Below, in pieces: positions 28,669-37,102 of a stretch of DNA of 64,000 nt. Source of the stretch: Roseibium aquae. Lineage in GTDB: Bacteria; Pseudomonadota; Alphaproteobacteria; Rhizobiales; Stappiaceae. The stretch's first letter is position 1; every line of letters begins with the position of its first letter. The position numbers and the translations under genes were made by a program. The notes beneath the pieces were generated by a model. The model made no database searches, had not been told where the DNA came from, and saw only the letters and a list, made by a program, of their open reading frames with translations. The stretch is from NCBI RefSeq assembly GCF_008711285.1, contig NZ_VXDC01000003.1:62001-126000 (forward strand), written 5' to 3'.

Positions 28669-29406
28669 TTAAATCATTGCCATGCCGCCATTGACGTGCA
28701 GGGTCTGGCCCGTCACGTAGGCGGCTTCGTCACTGGCCAGGTAGAGCGCGGCGGCTCCGATCTCGCTGGCGGTCCCCAAACGCCCGGCGGGAACCGATGT
28801 CAGGATCGATTCCTTCTGCTTGTCATTCAATGCATCGGTCATCGCCGTTTCGATGAAGCCCGGGGCAATCGTGTTGACCGTGATGTTGCGGCTGGCAACT
28901 TCCCGCGCCAGCGACTTGTACATGCCGATCATGCCCGCCTTCGCGGCCGCGTAGTTTACCTGCCCCGGGTTTCCGGTCACGCCCACAACCGACGTGATCC
29001 CGATGATCCGGCCACTCCTGCGCTTCATCATGCCCTTGATCGCCGCCCGGCAGATATGGAATCCGGACGTAAGATTGACTTCAAGAACCTGGTCCCACTC
29101 CTCATCCTTCATGCGCATGAAGATGTTGTCGCGGGTGATGCCGGCGTTGTTGACCAGAATATCGAGCGAGCCCATCGCCGCTTCGGCTGCCGGAACCAGA
29201 CCAGATACCGCCTCGCGATCGGCCAGATTGGCCGGTGTCACGTGAACCCGCTCGCCGAGCTCGCCGGCCAGCGCTTCCAGCTTTTCCGCCCGCGTGCCAG
29301 ACAGGGCGACCGTCGCGCCCTGGGCATGCAGGGCTTTCGCGATCGCAGCGCCTATCCCACCTGTTGCGCCGGTGACGAGCGCTGTTTTTCCCTCAAGACT
29401 GAACAT
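28669..29406 (-). CDS. fabG: 3-oxoacyl-ACP reductase
   Basis: 245 residues, classical SDR. NADPH motif TGATGGIG at 12-19, NNAG, catalytic Ser in GITSVVG and Tyr-x3-Lys in VNYAAAKAGM. The C-terminal VTGQTLHVNGGMAMI is the FabG signature. The ATG at 29406 follows AGGAAG. Confidence 0.97.
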   Translation of the reverse strand: MFSLEGKTALVTGATGGIGAAIAKALHAQGATVALSGTRAEKLEALAGELGERVHVTPANLADREAVSGLVPAAEAAMGSLDILVNNAGITRDNIFMRMKDEEWDQVLEVNLTSGFHICRAAIKGMMKRRSGRIIGITSVVGVTGNPGQVNYAAAKAGMIGMYKSLAREVASRNITVNTIAPGFIETAMTDALNDKQKESILTSVPAGRLGTASEIGAAALYLASDEAAYVTGQTLHVNGGMAMI

Positions 29407-29478
29407 TTTGGGCTTCCTCACTGTTTTATCGGCGGACCGAACTTAATGGCGCAGGCAGGGCAAGGTTCGCCTATCAAA

Positions 29479-30423
29479 TCAGGCGGACAATCCCTGCAGC
29501 AGCGTGTCAATGTCGTCCGCACTGTTGACCGCTTGCGCAGTTGCACTGCGCTCGATCCGCTTCATCATTCCTGTCAGCACCTTTCCGGCGCCGATCTCGG
29601 CAAACTGCGTCACTCCGTTGCTGGTCAGCCATTGCATGGATTCGCGCCAGCGCACTGTGCCCGTCACCTGTTCGACAAGGCGGCTGCGAAGCTCGGACGG
29701 GTCGGTGACGGGCGCCGCCAGTACGTTGACGACGACCGGCACGACCGGCGGACGAATATCGGCGTTCGCCAGCGCATCGGCCATGGCGTCGGCGGCCGAG
29801 GCCATCAAAGCGCAGTGGAACGGCGCGCTGACGGCCAGCATCATCGCGCGCTTGGCCCCCCGCGCCTTTGCGATCTCGACCGCCCGTTCGACCGCCGCCA
29901 CATGACCGGAGACAACGACCTGGCCTGGCGCATTGTCATTCGCGGCTTGGCAGACCTCACCCTGGGCAGCTTCTTCGGCGACCTTGACTGCCTCATCGAA
30001 CTCAAGGCCGAGCAGTGCCGCCATCGCGCCCTTGCCGACCGGTACGGCGCTCTGCATCGCATCGCCGCGAATCCGCAGCAGTCTGGCCGCTGTTCCAACA
30101 TCAAGGCTGCCCGCCGCCGCGAGCGCCGAATACTCGCCCAGCGAATGCCCGGCTACGTAGGAAACGGTCTCGGCCAGCTTCAGCCCCCGGGCCTCCAAGA
30201 CACGCATCGTGGCCATACTCACCGCCATCAATGCCGGCTGGGCATTGGCCGTCAGGGTCAGATCGCTTTCCGGCCCGTCCCACATCAGCGCCGACAGGGT
30301 CTGACCGAGCGCCTCGTCCACTTCCTCGAACACTGCCCGCGCTTCGGGAAATGTTTCGGCAAGTTCCTTGCCCATGCCAACGGCTTGACTGCCCTGTCCG
30401 GGGAAGAGGAATGCAAAACTCAT
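29479..30423 (-). CDS. fabD: Malonyl CoA-ACP transacylase
   Basis: 314 residues. Loads malonate from CoA to ACP. FPGQGSQ at 7-13, nucleophile Ser94 in GHSLGEY, catalytic His in the SAPFHCALM block. First gene of the fabD-fabG-acpP-fabF run, with a promoter-like pair about 130 bases upstream. Confidence 0.97.
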   Translation of the reverse strand: MSFAFLFPGQGSQAVGMGKELAETFPEARAVFEEVDEALGQTLSALMWDGPESDLTLTANAQPALMAVSMATMRVLEARGLKLAETVSYVAGHSLGEYSALAAAGSLDVGTAARLLRIRGDAMQSAVPVGKGAMAALLGLEFDEAVKVAEEAAQGEVCQAANDNAPGQVVVSGHVAAVERAVEIAKARGAKRAMMLAVSAPFHCALMASAADAMADALANADIRPPVVPVVVNVLAAPVTDPSELRSRLVEQVTGTVRWRESMQWLTSNGVTQFAEIGAGKVLTGMMKRIERSATAQAVNSADDIDTLLQGLSA

Positions 30424-30774
30424 CGGGAAGCGCCTTTACAAGAATTCAGTTCGAAAACCGGACGATGCGCGCAGGACCGGCCTTCGGAGCTTGGATAGAC
30501 CGCCGCGCCCGCTACAACCGGGACGGCATCAGCTGAATGATCGCGAGGCTATGATACGGATGGATCGGGGATGTCAAGACCCGCGCTTGTCCAAATGCCG
30601 GACTGGGGCGCGGAAACCTATGGAAACCTGACTGATACGGCCTAAAACAGCCCGGCCAAGGCGGTACAGCGGGGCACGCCCGCTGCCATCTTGTAACGCT
30701 GGAGCCTTTTCTCGATTTCCGAGCGAAGGCTGTGTCGGGGAGTGGCCGGGAGATGGCCGGCCGATCGATCCGAT
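30424..30774. other. Intergenic region between fabD and the exported helical protein gene
   Basis: 351 bases with no gene seen. It contains the fabD leader and likely promoter (30551-30577) and a GC-rich hairpin near 30745-30765 without a T-run. Confidence 0.5.
30551..30577 (-). promoter_or_regulatory. Possible sigma-70 promoter for fabD
   Basis: On the minus strand TTGACA (30577-30572) and TATCAT (30556-30551) are 15 bases apart, shorter than the ideal 17. The pair lies about 130 bases before the fabD start. Confidence 0.45.
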
Positions 30775-31251
30775 CTAGATGTCCGATCCCTCTTCCGGAG
30801 CCTCTTCCTCGGATGCCGACCAGGCTTTCGAGAAGGTGTCCCAGGCGCTGGAGAATCCGGCTCTCAATTCACCCCAAGCCTCGCTGGCACCGGCTTCCAG
30901 GGCACCGTAACGCTCTCCGAGCCGGTTGCGGGCATCGCGCAGATCGTCCAAACGCTCTGCGGCGGTTTGCCTGGCCTGATCGGACATTTGTGCCCAGTTT
31001 TCCCGAAGCGCCTGTTCCCGGCGCTCGATTTCCGCATCGAGGCGGGCCAAGGCCTTTTCCGCTTCCGCCAGCGCCTTATCCCGCTGATCCACGGTGTAAG
31101 AAGTAATGGCATCCATGGCCTCGGCGACCTCGGCCCGGACATCGTCCCCGGTCGTCTTCGGTTCGTCGCCTCCCGCTGCGAGAACGGAACCGGTCGAAAG
31201 GGCCATCGCGGTCGATATCACCGCCGCGCGGATAAGGTTCGGACTTTTCAT
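30775..31251 (-). CDS. Exported helical protein with sll1863-like C-terminal motif
   Basis: 158 residues with a signal peptide (MKSPNLIRAAVISTAMALS, cleavage near LAAGG). The rest is one long charged helix, probably a coiled coil (residues 35-120), ending in AWGELRAGFSSAWDTFSKAW and an acidic tail. The C-terminal motif matches its upstream neighbour and resembles the sll1863-type stress proteins. The ATG at 31251 begins 10 bases after the neighbour's stop, so they form a two-gene operon. Function unknown. Confidence 0.7.
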   Translation of the reverse strand: MKSPNLIRAAVISTAMALSTGSVLAAGGDEPKTTGDDVRAEVAEAMDAITSYTVDQRDKALAEAEKALARLDAEIERREQALRENWAQMSDQARQTAAERLDDLRDARNRLGERYGALEAGASEAWGELRAGFSSAWDTFSKAWSASEEEAPEEGSDI

Positions 31252-31261
31252 GGGCGCCTCC

Positions 31262-31549
31262 TCACCGGAACCGGGACATTGCGTTCTCGAAGGCGTTGGA
31301 CACATTCTGCCAGGCGGTATCGAACCCGGCCTTCATGTCGGTCCAGGCGCTGTCGCTGGCATTGCGCAGCTCGGTCAGCCGCGCCTCGGCTTCATCGCGT
31401 TTTTCCCGCATTTCATCGAGCTGTTTCTGGTATTCGGCTTTTGCGTCGGCCTCGGCTGCGTCGGCCTTGGCTTGCATACGGGCAATCTCGGCATTCCACT
31501 CATCGAGTTTTGCCTTAGCCTTTTCGATATATTGGTCTCTGTCCAACAT
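31262..31549 (-). CDS. Small cytosolic helical protein, sll1863 family-like
   Basis: 95 residues, no signal peptide, almost wholly helical. MLDRDQYIEKAKAKLDEW opening, a Lys/Glu/Ala-rich middle, and AWTDMKAGFDTAWQNVSNAF at the end. This resembles short sll1863-type stress-response proteins found in many proteobacteria and cyanobacteria. AAGGAT precedes the ATG. Its partner downstream shares the AW-x-x-(M/L)-(K/R)-AGF-x-x-AW motif but is exported. Role not known; resemblance to apolipoprotein-like amphipathic helices suggests a membrane-surface role (inference). Confidence 0.75.
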   Translation of the reverse strand: MLDRDQYIEKAKAKLDEWNAEIARMQAKADAAEADAKAEYQKQLDEMREKRDEAEARLTELRNASDSAWTDMKAGFDTAWQNVSNAFENAMSRFR

Positions 31550-31699
31550 CTGGCATCCTTTCCCTTGATTGACTGGTTTCGGATGGCATCGCCTGCTGGA
31601 CGCCAGGGGGCCTGAAAAGGCGGCCCCAGCGCCGAGGTGCTGCTCTTTCGAGGCACCGACCATGCGCACCCTCCAGTCGTGACCTGTAAATGTGACGAC

Positions 31700-31748
31700 A
31701 TTATAGCTCCATAATAGATCTGCCGTTTGGCGGCCGGCCGCCAAACGG
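31700..31748 (-). promoter_or_regulatory. -10 element with 26-bp perfect palindrome in the -35 region
   Basis: On the minus strand a consensus TATAAT occupies 31705-31700. Seventeen bases upstream begins a perfect palindrome (31723-31748): CCGTTTGGCGGCC followed by its reverse complement. No -35 hexamer is seen, so the palindrome may be the binding site of an activator or repressor of the helical-protein pair. Confidence 0.5.
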
Positions 31749-31864
31749 GCGCCAGCAGAATCCCTGCCGGAGTTGCCGGAGTGTGATCCGTTGGACGAGA
31801 TGCCAGCTCGCCCTCACCGATGCGGGAGAGATGGGAAATATCCGCGCCGGAGCTGGACTGCCCC

Positions 31865-31892
31865 TTGCATTTGCGCCGAAACGGAGTATACC
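31865..31892 (+). promoter_or_regulatory. rpsF: Possible promoter of the rpsF operon
   Basis: TTGCAT (31865-31870) and TATACC (31887-31892) are 16 bases apart, about 175 bases before rpsF. That leaves a leader long enough for autoregulation, but I could not confirm the S6:S18 RNA motif. Confidence 0.4.
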
Positions 31893-32065
31893 CGCGCCTC
31901 ATCCAGGGTTGGCCGGGGGCTGAACGGAAGGGCGTGAGCCAGGATATCGAGTGTATCCGACTTCCCGTGTTCCCACTCCCGTAAGATTTCTCGTCTGCCT
32001 TTCCGGGCTTGCGAGGAGGCTTTGCGCCGGCCCTGCGTTGTCAACTGAAAGAAAGGCTGACTTTC

Positions 32066-32545
32066 ATGCCGCTTTATGAGCACGTTTTCCTGGCCCGCCA
32101 GGACGTCTCGGCCCAACAGGTCGAGCAGCTTGTCGAACAATACAAGGGTGTCATCGAAACCGGTGGCGGCTCCTTCGGCAAGATCGAGAACTGGGGTCTT
32201 CGCACCCTCGCCTACCGGATCAAAAAGAACCGCAAGGCGCACTATACGCTCATCAATATTGATGCGCCTTCCGCGGCTGTCGCCGAAATGGAACGGCAGA
32301 TGGGTCTGAACGAAGACATTCTGCGTTTCATGACCTTCAAGGTCGAAGAACATGACAACGAGCCGTCCGCGATGATGCAGAAGCGTGACCGCGACGACCG
32401 CCGTGGCGGTGGCCGTGGTGAACGTGGCGACCGCCCCGACCGCCCCGACCGGCCGGGTGGCCGTGGCGGTGAGCGCGGTGAGCGCGGTGAACGTGGTGGC
32501 GACCGTGGTGGCGACCGGGCACCGCGCCGGGCAGAAGGGGAGTAA
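32066..32545 (+). CDS. rpsF: 30S ribosomal protein S6 with Arg/Gly-rich tail
   Basis: 159 residues, longer than the usual 100-135. Residues 1-100 are a normal S6 fold ([30 protein letters not shown]). Residues 107-159 form a low-complexity tail made of [14 protein letters not shown] and GGDRGGDR units. The underlying DNA is a set of 9-12 base near-repeats, so tail length may vary between strains. The ATG at 32066 gives the standard [11 protein letters not shown] start. First gene of rpsF-rpsR-rplI. Confidence 0.96.
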   Translation: MPLYEHVFLARQDVSAQQVEQLVEQYKGVIETGGGSFGKIENWGLRTLAYRIKKNRKAHYTLINIDAPSAAVAEMERQMGLNEDILRFMTFKVEEHDNEPSAMMQKRDRDDRRGGGRGERGDRPDRPDRPGGRGGERGERGERGGDRGGDRAPRRAEGE

Positions 32546-32551
32546 GAACCT

Positions 32552-32800
32552 ATGGTTGATATCGCACAGATTCCGAGCCGCCGTCCTTTCTTCCGCCGCC
32601 GGAAAACCTGCCCGTTCTCGGGCTCGAACGCGCCGAAGATCGACTACAAGGACATCCGCCTGCTGCAGCGCTATATTTCCGAGCGCGGCAAGATCGTGCC
32701 GAGCCGCATCACCGCCGTTTCCGCCAAGAAGCAGCGTGAACTGTCGCGCGCCATCAAGCGGGCCCGCCTGCTTGGCCTTCTGCCTTTCGTGATCAGCTAA
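32552..32800 (+). CDS. rpsR: 30S ribosomal protein S18
   Basis: 82 residues, 6 bases after rpsF. The core [43 protein letters not shown] is typical. N-terminal [10 protein letters not shown] with one cysteine, so no zinc-binding Cys set. A GC-rich hairpin near 32823-32848 lacks a T-run and sits in the 111-base gap before rplI. Confidence 0.98.
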   Translation: MVDIAQIPSRRPFFRRRKTCPFSGSNAPKIDYKDIRLLQRYISERGKIVPSRITAVSAKKQRELSRAIKRARLLGLLPFVIS

Positions 32801-32911
32801 GGCACATGCACCTTCGCCCTGCCCGGGCGCTGCCCGGGACAGGGTGATTTCACTGGGGCCGGCGCAACCGGTCTCTAACCGCCGCAAGGCGGGACAGTAT
32901 GGAGAACTCTG

Positions 32912-33499
32912 ATGGACGTTATTCTTCTGGAGCGCATCCCGCGCCTTGGCCAGATGGGCGAGACCGTGCGCGTGCGCGACGGCTATGCCCGCAACTTCCT
33001 CCTGCCGCAAGGCAAGGCCCTGCGCGCCAACAAAACCAATCTGGAGCGTTTCGAACGGGAGCGGGCTCAGCTTGAAGCGCGCAACCTGGAGCGCAAGACC
33101 GAAGCCGAGGGCGTCGCCGCCAAGCTGGACGGCCAGAGCCTGATCATGATCCGGTCCGCCGGCGAAACCGGCCAGCTATACGGCTCCGTCTCTACCCGGG
33201 ACATCGCCGATGGCCTGGACGCCGCCGGCTTTACGGTCGCCCGCAACCAGGTCGAACTGACCTCGCCTATCAAGACCATCGGCCTGCATGACGTCGATGT
33301 CCGGCTGCACCCGGAAGTCGAAGTCAAGATCACCGTGAACGTCGCCCGGTCCGAAGACGAGGCAGGCCGTCAGGCCGCCGGTGAGGACCTCAGCGCACCC
33401 GAGCAGGATATTTTCGAATTCGAGGAAGACGAAGAACTCGAGGACGGTGAAGGCGAGGCCGAGGCAACCGACAACACGGTCGACGAAGACCGGGTCTGA
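32912..33499 (+). CDS. rplI: 50S ribosomal protein L9 with acidic tail
   Basis: 195 residues; the E. coli protein has about 150. The N-terminal domain ([34 protein letters not shown]), long linker helix and C-domain are normal. From about residue 150 a strongly acidic tail follows ([23 protein letters not shown]). Such tails occur in alphaproteobacterial L9. A strong terminator lies 32 bases downstream and ends the operon. Confidence 0.97.
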   Translation: MDVILLERIPRLGQMGETVRVRDGYARNFLLPQGKALRANKTNLERFERERAQLEARNLERKTEAEGVAAKLDGQSLIMIRSAGETGQLYGSVSTRDIADGLDAAGFTVARNQVELTSPIKTIGLHDVDVRLHPEVEVKITVNVARSEDEAGRQAAGEDLSAPEQDIFEFEEDEELEDGEGEAEATDNTVDEDRV

Positions 33500-33530
33500 G
33501 CCAGTCAGAACAGCCTGTTTCGGCTGTGGA

Positions 33531-33562
33531 ACCGGCGCCGGTGCGGCGCCGGTTTTTTGTTT
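33531..33562 (+). terminator. Intrinsic terminator of the rpsF-rpsR-rplI operon
   Basis: Stem ACCGGCGCC/GGCGCCGGT with a 5-base loop, followed by TTTTTGTTTT. Confidence 0.92.
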
Positions 33563-33868
33563 TCCGGCTATCGAATTGCGGACATGGACCAATTAAGCGA
33601 CTAAGGTTTTCGATACTTGGCAATAGTATCAAGGACTTTTCGTCAAATGCGGTCTTTTCATTCTCGTAAACACCTCAAAAAATTGATTATTTTCGACAGA
33701 CTCACAAATCACGGCAATTCCTGATTTACCTCTCCAGTCAAGGTAAAATGAATCATTTCCCCACTGATTTTAACTGCCCGGTGGGAATCGTGTTTCGGCG
33801 GTTTCTCACCTTGAAGCCGGAGCCGAGATGGCGATAGTTCATCACTGATCGGGTCTTTGGGGGCAAAA
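33563..33868. promoter_or_regulatory. dnaB: A/T-rich leader and promoter region of dnaB
   Basis: 306 bases with visibly lower GC than the genes around it, for example 33655-33760. No open frame of interest. It should hold the dnaB promoter, but I could not choose one pair with confidence. Confidence 0.45.
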
Positions 33869-35353
33869 ATGAAGGGCAGCTTGCAGTCGGTGAAACCGGA
33901 AACGCTTCAGGAACGGGTGGCACCGCATAACGCGGAAGCGGAACGCCAGCTGCTGGGCGCAATCCTGGTGAATAATGAGACATTCTACCGGGTCTCGGAT
34001 TTTCTCGAGCCGCATCATTTCTTCGTCCCCCCGCACCAGGACATCTATGAAAAGATCAGCCAGCTGATCCGCGCGGGGAAGACCGCCTCGCCGATCACGC
34101 TCAAGACCTTCTACCCTGCCGATATCCAGATCGCGGACCTGTCGGCGACCCAATTTCTCCTGCGCCTCGCAGCCGATGCCGCATCGGTCATCAACGCCGA
34201 AGACTATGGCCAGACCATCTATGAACTGGCCTTGCGGCGGAACCTGATCCGGATCGGCGAGGATATGGTCAATATCGCTTTCGATGCGCCGATCGACGTG
34301 CCTCCGACGCAGCAGATCGACGACGCCGAACGCCGCCTGTTCGAATTGGCGGAAACCGGCCGCAGCGGCGGCGGTTTCGTGAGTTTCGGCGATGCCCTTG
34401 CGCAAACCATCGAGATGGCACACGCGGCCTACAATCGCGAAGGGGCGTTGTCCGGCATTTCCACCGGCCTGACCGCCCTCGACCGGCTGCTGGGCGGACT
34501 GCAACATTCCGATCTGATCGTTCTGGCCGGGCGCCCGGCGATGGGAAAGACATCGCTGGCCACGAATATTGCCTACAATGTCGCAGAGGCATACCGGGCC
34601 GAGGAGCAGCCCGACGGAACCCTCAAGACGGTCAATGGCGGCATTGTCGGGTTTTTCTCTCTGGAAATGTCGGCCGAACAGCTCGCCACCCGTATCATTT
34701 CCGAGCAGACCGAAATCTCCTCTTCGAAGATCCGGCGCGGCGACATCACCGAGGCTGAGTTCGAACAACTGGTTGCCGCCACCCAGCACATGCAGACGGT
34801 CCCGCTTCATGTCGATCAAACCGGCGGGATCTCCATCGCCTCGCTTGTTTCGAAGGCGCGCCGTCTCAAACGGCAAAAAGGCCTGGACCTTCTGGTCGTC
34901 GACTATATCCAGCTCCTGAGCGGTTCTTCGAAAAACCAGGGCAACCGGGTGCAAGAAATCACCGAAATCACGACCGGCTTGAAGGCGCTTGCGAAAGAAC
35001 TGAACGTTCCGATCATCGCGCTCTCCCAGCTCTCCCGGCAGGTGGAAAACCGTGACGACAAGCGTCCGCAGATGTCGGACCTGCGCGAATCCGGATCGAT
35101 CGAACAGGACGCGGACGTGGTGCTCTTCGTGTACCGTGAGGAATACTACCTTTCCAAAACCGAACCGGATCCGGACACGCCGGAATACGCGGCGTGGGAA
35201 GCCAAGCACAACGCGGCGAAAGGCAAGGCGGAAGTCATCATCGCCAAGCAGCGCCACGGTCCGACCGGCACCGCCAACCTGCACTTCCAGGGTGAATTCA
35301 CCCGGTTCTCCGACCTGGCCGAAGAGGACCATCTTCCCCAACGCTACGAGTGA
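33869..35353 (+). CDS. dnaB: Replicative DNA helicase DnaB
   Basis: 494 residues. N-terminal DnaG-interacting domain (APHNAEAERQLLGAILVN), linker, then RecA-like ATPase: Walker A GRPAMGKTSL at 221-230, Walker B LLVVDYIQLL, and LSQLSRQVENRDDKRPQMSDLRESGSIEQDAD. No intein. The ATG at 33869 has GGGGG upstream. Confidence 0.97.
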   Translation: MKGSLQSVKPETLQERVAPHNAEAERQLLGAILVNNETFYRVSDFLEPHHFFVPPHQDIYEKISQLIRAGKTASPITLKTFYPADIQIADLSATQFLLRLAADAASVINAEDYGQTIYELALRRNLIRIGEDMVNIAFDAPIDVPPTQQIDDAERRLFELAETGRSGGGFVSFGDALAQTIEMAHAAYNREGALSGISTGLTALDRLLGGLQHSDLIVLAGRPAMGKTSLATNIAYNVAEAYRAEEQPDGTLKTVNGGIVGFFSLEMSAEQLATRIISEQTEISSSKIRRGDITEAEFEQLVAATQHMQTVPLHVDQTGGISIASLVSKARRLKRQKGLDLLVVDYIQLLSGSSKNQGNRVQEITEITTGLKALAKELNVPIIALSQLSRQVENRDDKRPQMSDLRESGSIEQDADVVLFVYREEYYLSKTEPDPDTPEYAAWEAKHNAAKGKAEVIIAKQRHGPTGTANLHFQGEFTRFSDLAEEDHLPQRYE

Positions 35354-35457
35354 GCGGGCCATCAACGGCCCGTGCTGTCCGGAGCCTGGCGGGAGTTGGC
35401 TGGTCTCCTTGGGAGGGTTGGGCGGACGCCAGAAGCTGCGGACTTTTTGACGCACGA

Positions 35458-35538
35458 TAAGTGTTTATGCGTGCGATGACACTTAGCTTTACGGGCACTT
35501 AAGACTTGCCGGATAAAAATTCACGCGGTGATTTTTAT
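35458..35538. repeat. Two inverted repeats upstream of the PilZ gene
   Basis: TAAGTGT (35458-35464) pairs with ACACTTA (35479-35485) across 14 bases. ATAAAAAT (35513-35520) pairs with ATTTTTAT (35531-35538) across 10 bases. They lie in the 213-base gap after dnaB and could be operator sites or a leader structure. Confidence 0.5.
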
Positions 35539-35566
35539 CGCGAATTCGGATCCGCCCAAAAGCTTC

Positions 35567-35839
35567 ATGACCGTCGATGCCGCCCTTCTTACAGACGCCC
35601 GGAAGTTTCCCCGCCGCAGGTGCAGTTGGGCCGCGTTGCTGAAGCATGGCAGCACGCATCGCCATTGTATCGTCGAAGACATCAGCGCCGGCGGCTGCCG
35701 GGTCGCCACCAAGACCAAGGGGCTCGCCTACGACGACCGGGTCATTATCGAGGTTGCCAGCAAGATGCTGCGGTTTCACGGCGAAGTCCGCTGGATCCGA
35801 GAGGGCGAGGCTGGAATAGAGTTCCTGTTCATGGACTGA
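35567..35839 (+). CDS. Small PilZ-domain protein
   Basis: 90 residues, a single PilZ domain, likely a c-di-GMP-binding adaptor. The RKFPRRR stretch at 15-21 stands for the RxxxR motif, and DISAGG supplies the D/N-x-S-x-x-G motif. FHGEVRWIREGEAGIEF closes the barrel. A GTG start at 35528 would add 13 residues, but the ATG at 35567 fits better. A terminator follows directly. Confidence 0.75.
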   Translation: MTVDAALLTDARKFPRRRCSWAALLKHGSTHRHCIVEDISAGGCRVATKTKGLAYDDRVIIEVASKMLRFHGEVRWIREGEAGIEFLFMD

Positions 35840-35841
35840 TG

Positions 35842-35866
35842 ACGGCCCCGACCGGCCGCGTTTTTT
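35842..35866 (+). terminator. Probable terminator after the PilZ gene
   Basis: CGGCC/GGCCG short stem followed by CGTTTTTT, starting 3 bases past the stop. The stem is short, but the T-run is strong. Confidence 0.55.
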
Positions 35867-35942
35867 GGCGCTGCGCGCCGGCCCGGCAATGCGTTAGACT
35901 GGCGGGCGATTCCCTGCCCTATCACAGGATGGCCTCCGCATA

Positions 35943-37094
35943 TTGTCCGATCCCCTCTCTCCTTCCCTATCCACGAACCTTTACGGAGGCCGGCTGACGA
36001 TCGACCTCGACGCGATCGCCGCGAACTGGCGCATGCTTTCCAGCCGGCTCGTTGCCGGGGGCGAATGTGCCGCGACGATCAAGGCCGACGCGTATGGGAC
36101 CGGTCAGGATGCAACCGGCCGACGGTTGTATGACGAAGGTTGCCGCACGTTCTTCGTCGCTCTGCCCACCGAGGCGGTCGCCCTGCGCCGCACCTTGCCG
36201 CAGGATGCTGTCATCTACGTTCTCGACGGTCTTTTTCCTGGCACGGCGGAAATCTTTGCGCAGCACCGCCTTCGGCCTGTCCTCGGCTGCCACGCCGAGG
36301 TGATGGAATGGGCCGCCTTTTGCAACGCGCAGGGCCGCGCGTTCGAGGCAGCGGTGCATCTGGACACGGGTATCCACAGGCTGGGCCTGTCGCGCGAAGA
36401 GTTCCAAGCAGTGATGGGCGATGACGGCATCACCAGCGCCTTCGCGCCGAGCCTGATCATGTCGCATCTCGCCTGCGGGTCCGATCCGGCGCATCCGATG
36501 AACGCGCACCAGCAAGCCATGTTTGCCGCGCTCACGGCGCCCTACGCGTCCATTCCCCGATCTCTGGCCAATTCGGCCGGCGTGTTGATGGGGCCGGACT
36601 TTCATTTCGACCTTGCCCGTCCCGGCATCGCGCTCTACGGCGGCAAGGCCATCGATACCGAAGCCAACCCGATGCGCCCCGTCGCCAGGGTCGAGGCCCG
36701 CATCATGATGGTGCGCCATGTGCCGGAAGGCGACACGATCGGATATGGCGCCAAGCAGACGGCGAAACGGCCCTTGAGAAATGCCGTGGTCGCCGCGGGC
36801 TATGCCGACGGCCTCCTGCGCCGGGCCGGCTCGACCGATGATCGTCCGGGCGGTTTTGCCATGATCGGAGGATACAGGGCGCCGATCCTCGGCCGGATAT
36901 CCATGGACATGATCACGCTCGATGTCACGGATGTCCCCGAAGCCCTCGTTCAGCGCGGCGGCTTTGTGGAAATGCTGGGACCCGATGTTGCGGCTTCGGA
37001 CCTCGCCGCGTATGCCGAGACCATTGACTACGAATACCTCACAAGCCTGGGCCGCCGTTTCGAACGGATCTACGGCCCTCTCGACAGCCGCTGA
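35943..37094 (+). CDS. alr: Alanine racemase
   Basis: 383 residues. Makes D-alanine for peptidoglycan. The PLP lysine is Lys47 in AATIKADAYGTG. The catalytic Tyr sits in GDTIGYGAKQ, and GRISMDMITLDVTD is the family C-terminal signature. No ATG is available before the core, so the TTG at 35943 is taken as the start. radA begins 8 bases after the stop. Confidence 0.94.
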   Translation: MSDPLSPSLSTNLYGGRLTIDLDAIAANWRMLSSRLVAGGECAATIKADAYGTGQDATGRRLYDEGCRTFFVALPTEAVALRRTLPQDAVIYVLDGLFPGTAEIFAQHRLRPVLGCHAEVMEWAAFCNAQGRAFEAAVHLDTGIHRLGLSREEFQAVMGDDGITSAFAPSLIMSHLACGSDPAHPMNAHQQAMFAALTAPYASIPRSLANSAGVLMGPDFHFDLARPGIALYGGKAIDTEANPMRPVARVEARIMMVRHVPEGDTIGYGAKQTAKRPLRNAVVAAGYADGLLRRAGSTDDRPGGFAMIGGYRAPILGRISMDMITLDVTDVPEALVQRGGFVEMLGPDVAASDLAAYAETIDYEYLTSLGRRFERIYGPLDSR

Positions 37095-37102
37095 GATCCG
37101 CC

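Larger units (their letters stand above)
31550..32065. other. Divergent region between the helical-protein pair and rpsF
   Basis: 516 bases without a supportable gene. It holds a -10-like TATAAT and a 26-bp palindrome for the minus direction, and a promoter-like pair plus a 170-base leader for rpsF. Confidence 0.5.

Noticed and set aside
28645..30498. A 617-codon open frame opposite fabG and fabD
   Set aside because: Antisense shadow of fatty-acid genes; composition follows the opposite strand codons.
31893..32065. S6:S18 autoregulatory RNA motif in the rpsF leader
   Set aside because: The leader is long enough, but I could not fold the conserved bulge by eye; a covariance-model search would decide.
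32816..32850. Terminator between rpsR and rplI
   Set aside because: The GC-rich hairpin has no T-run, and the genes form a known operon.
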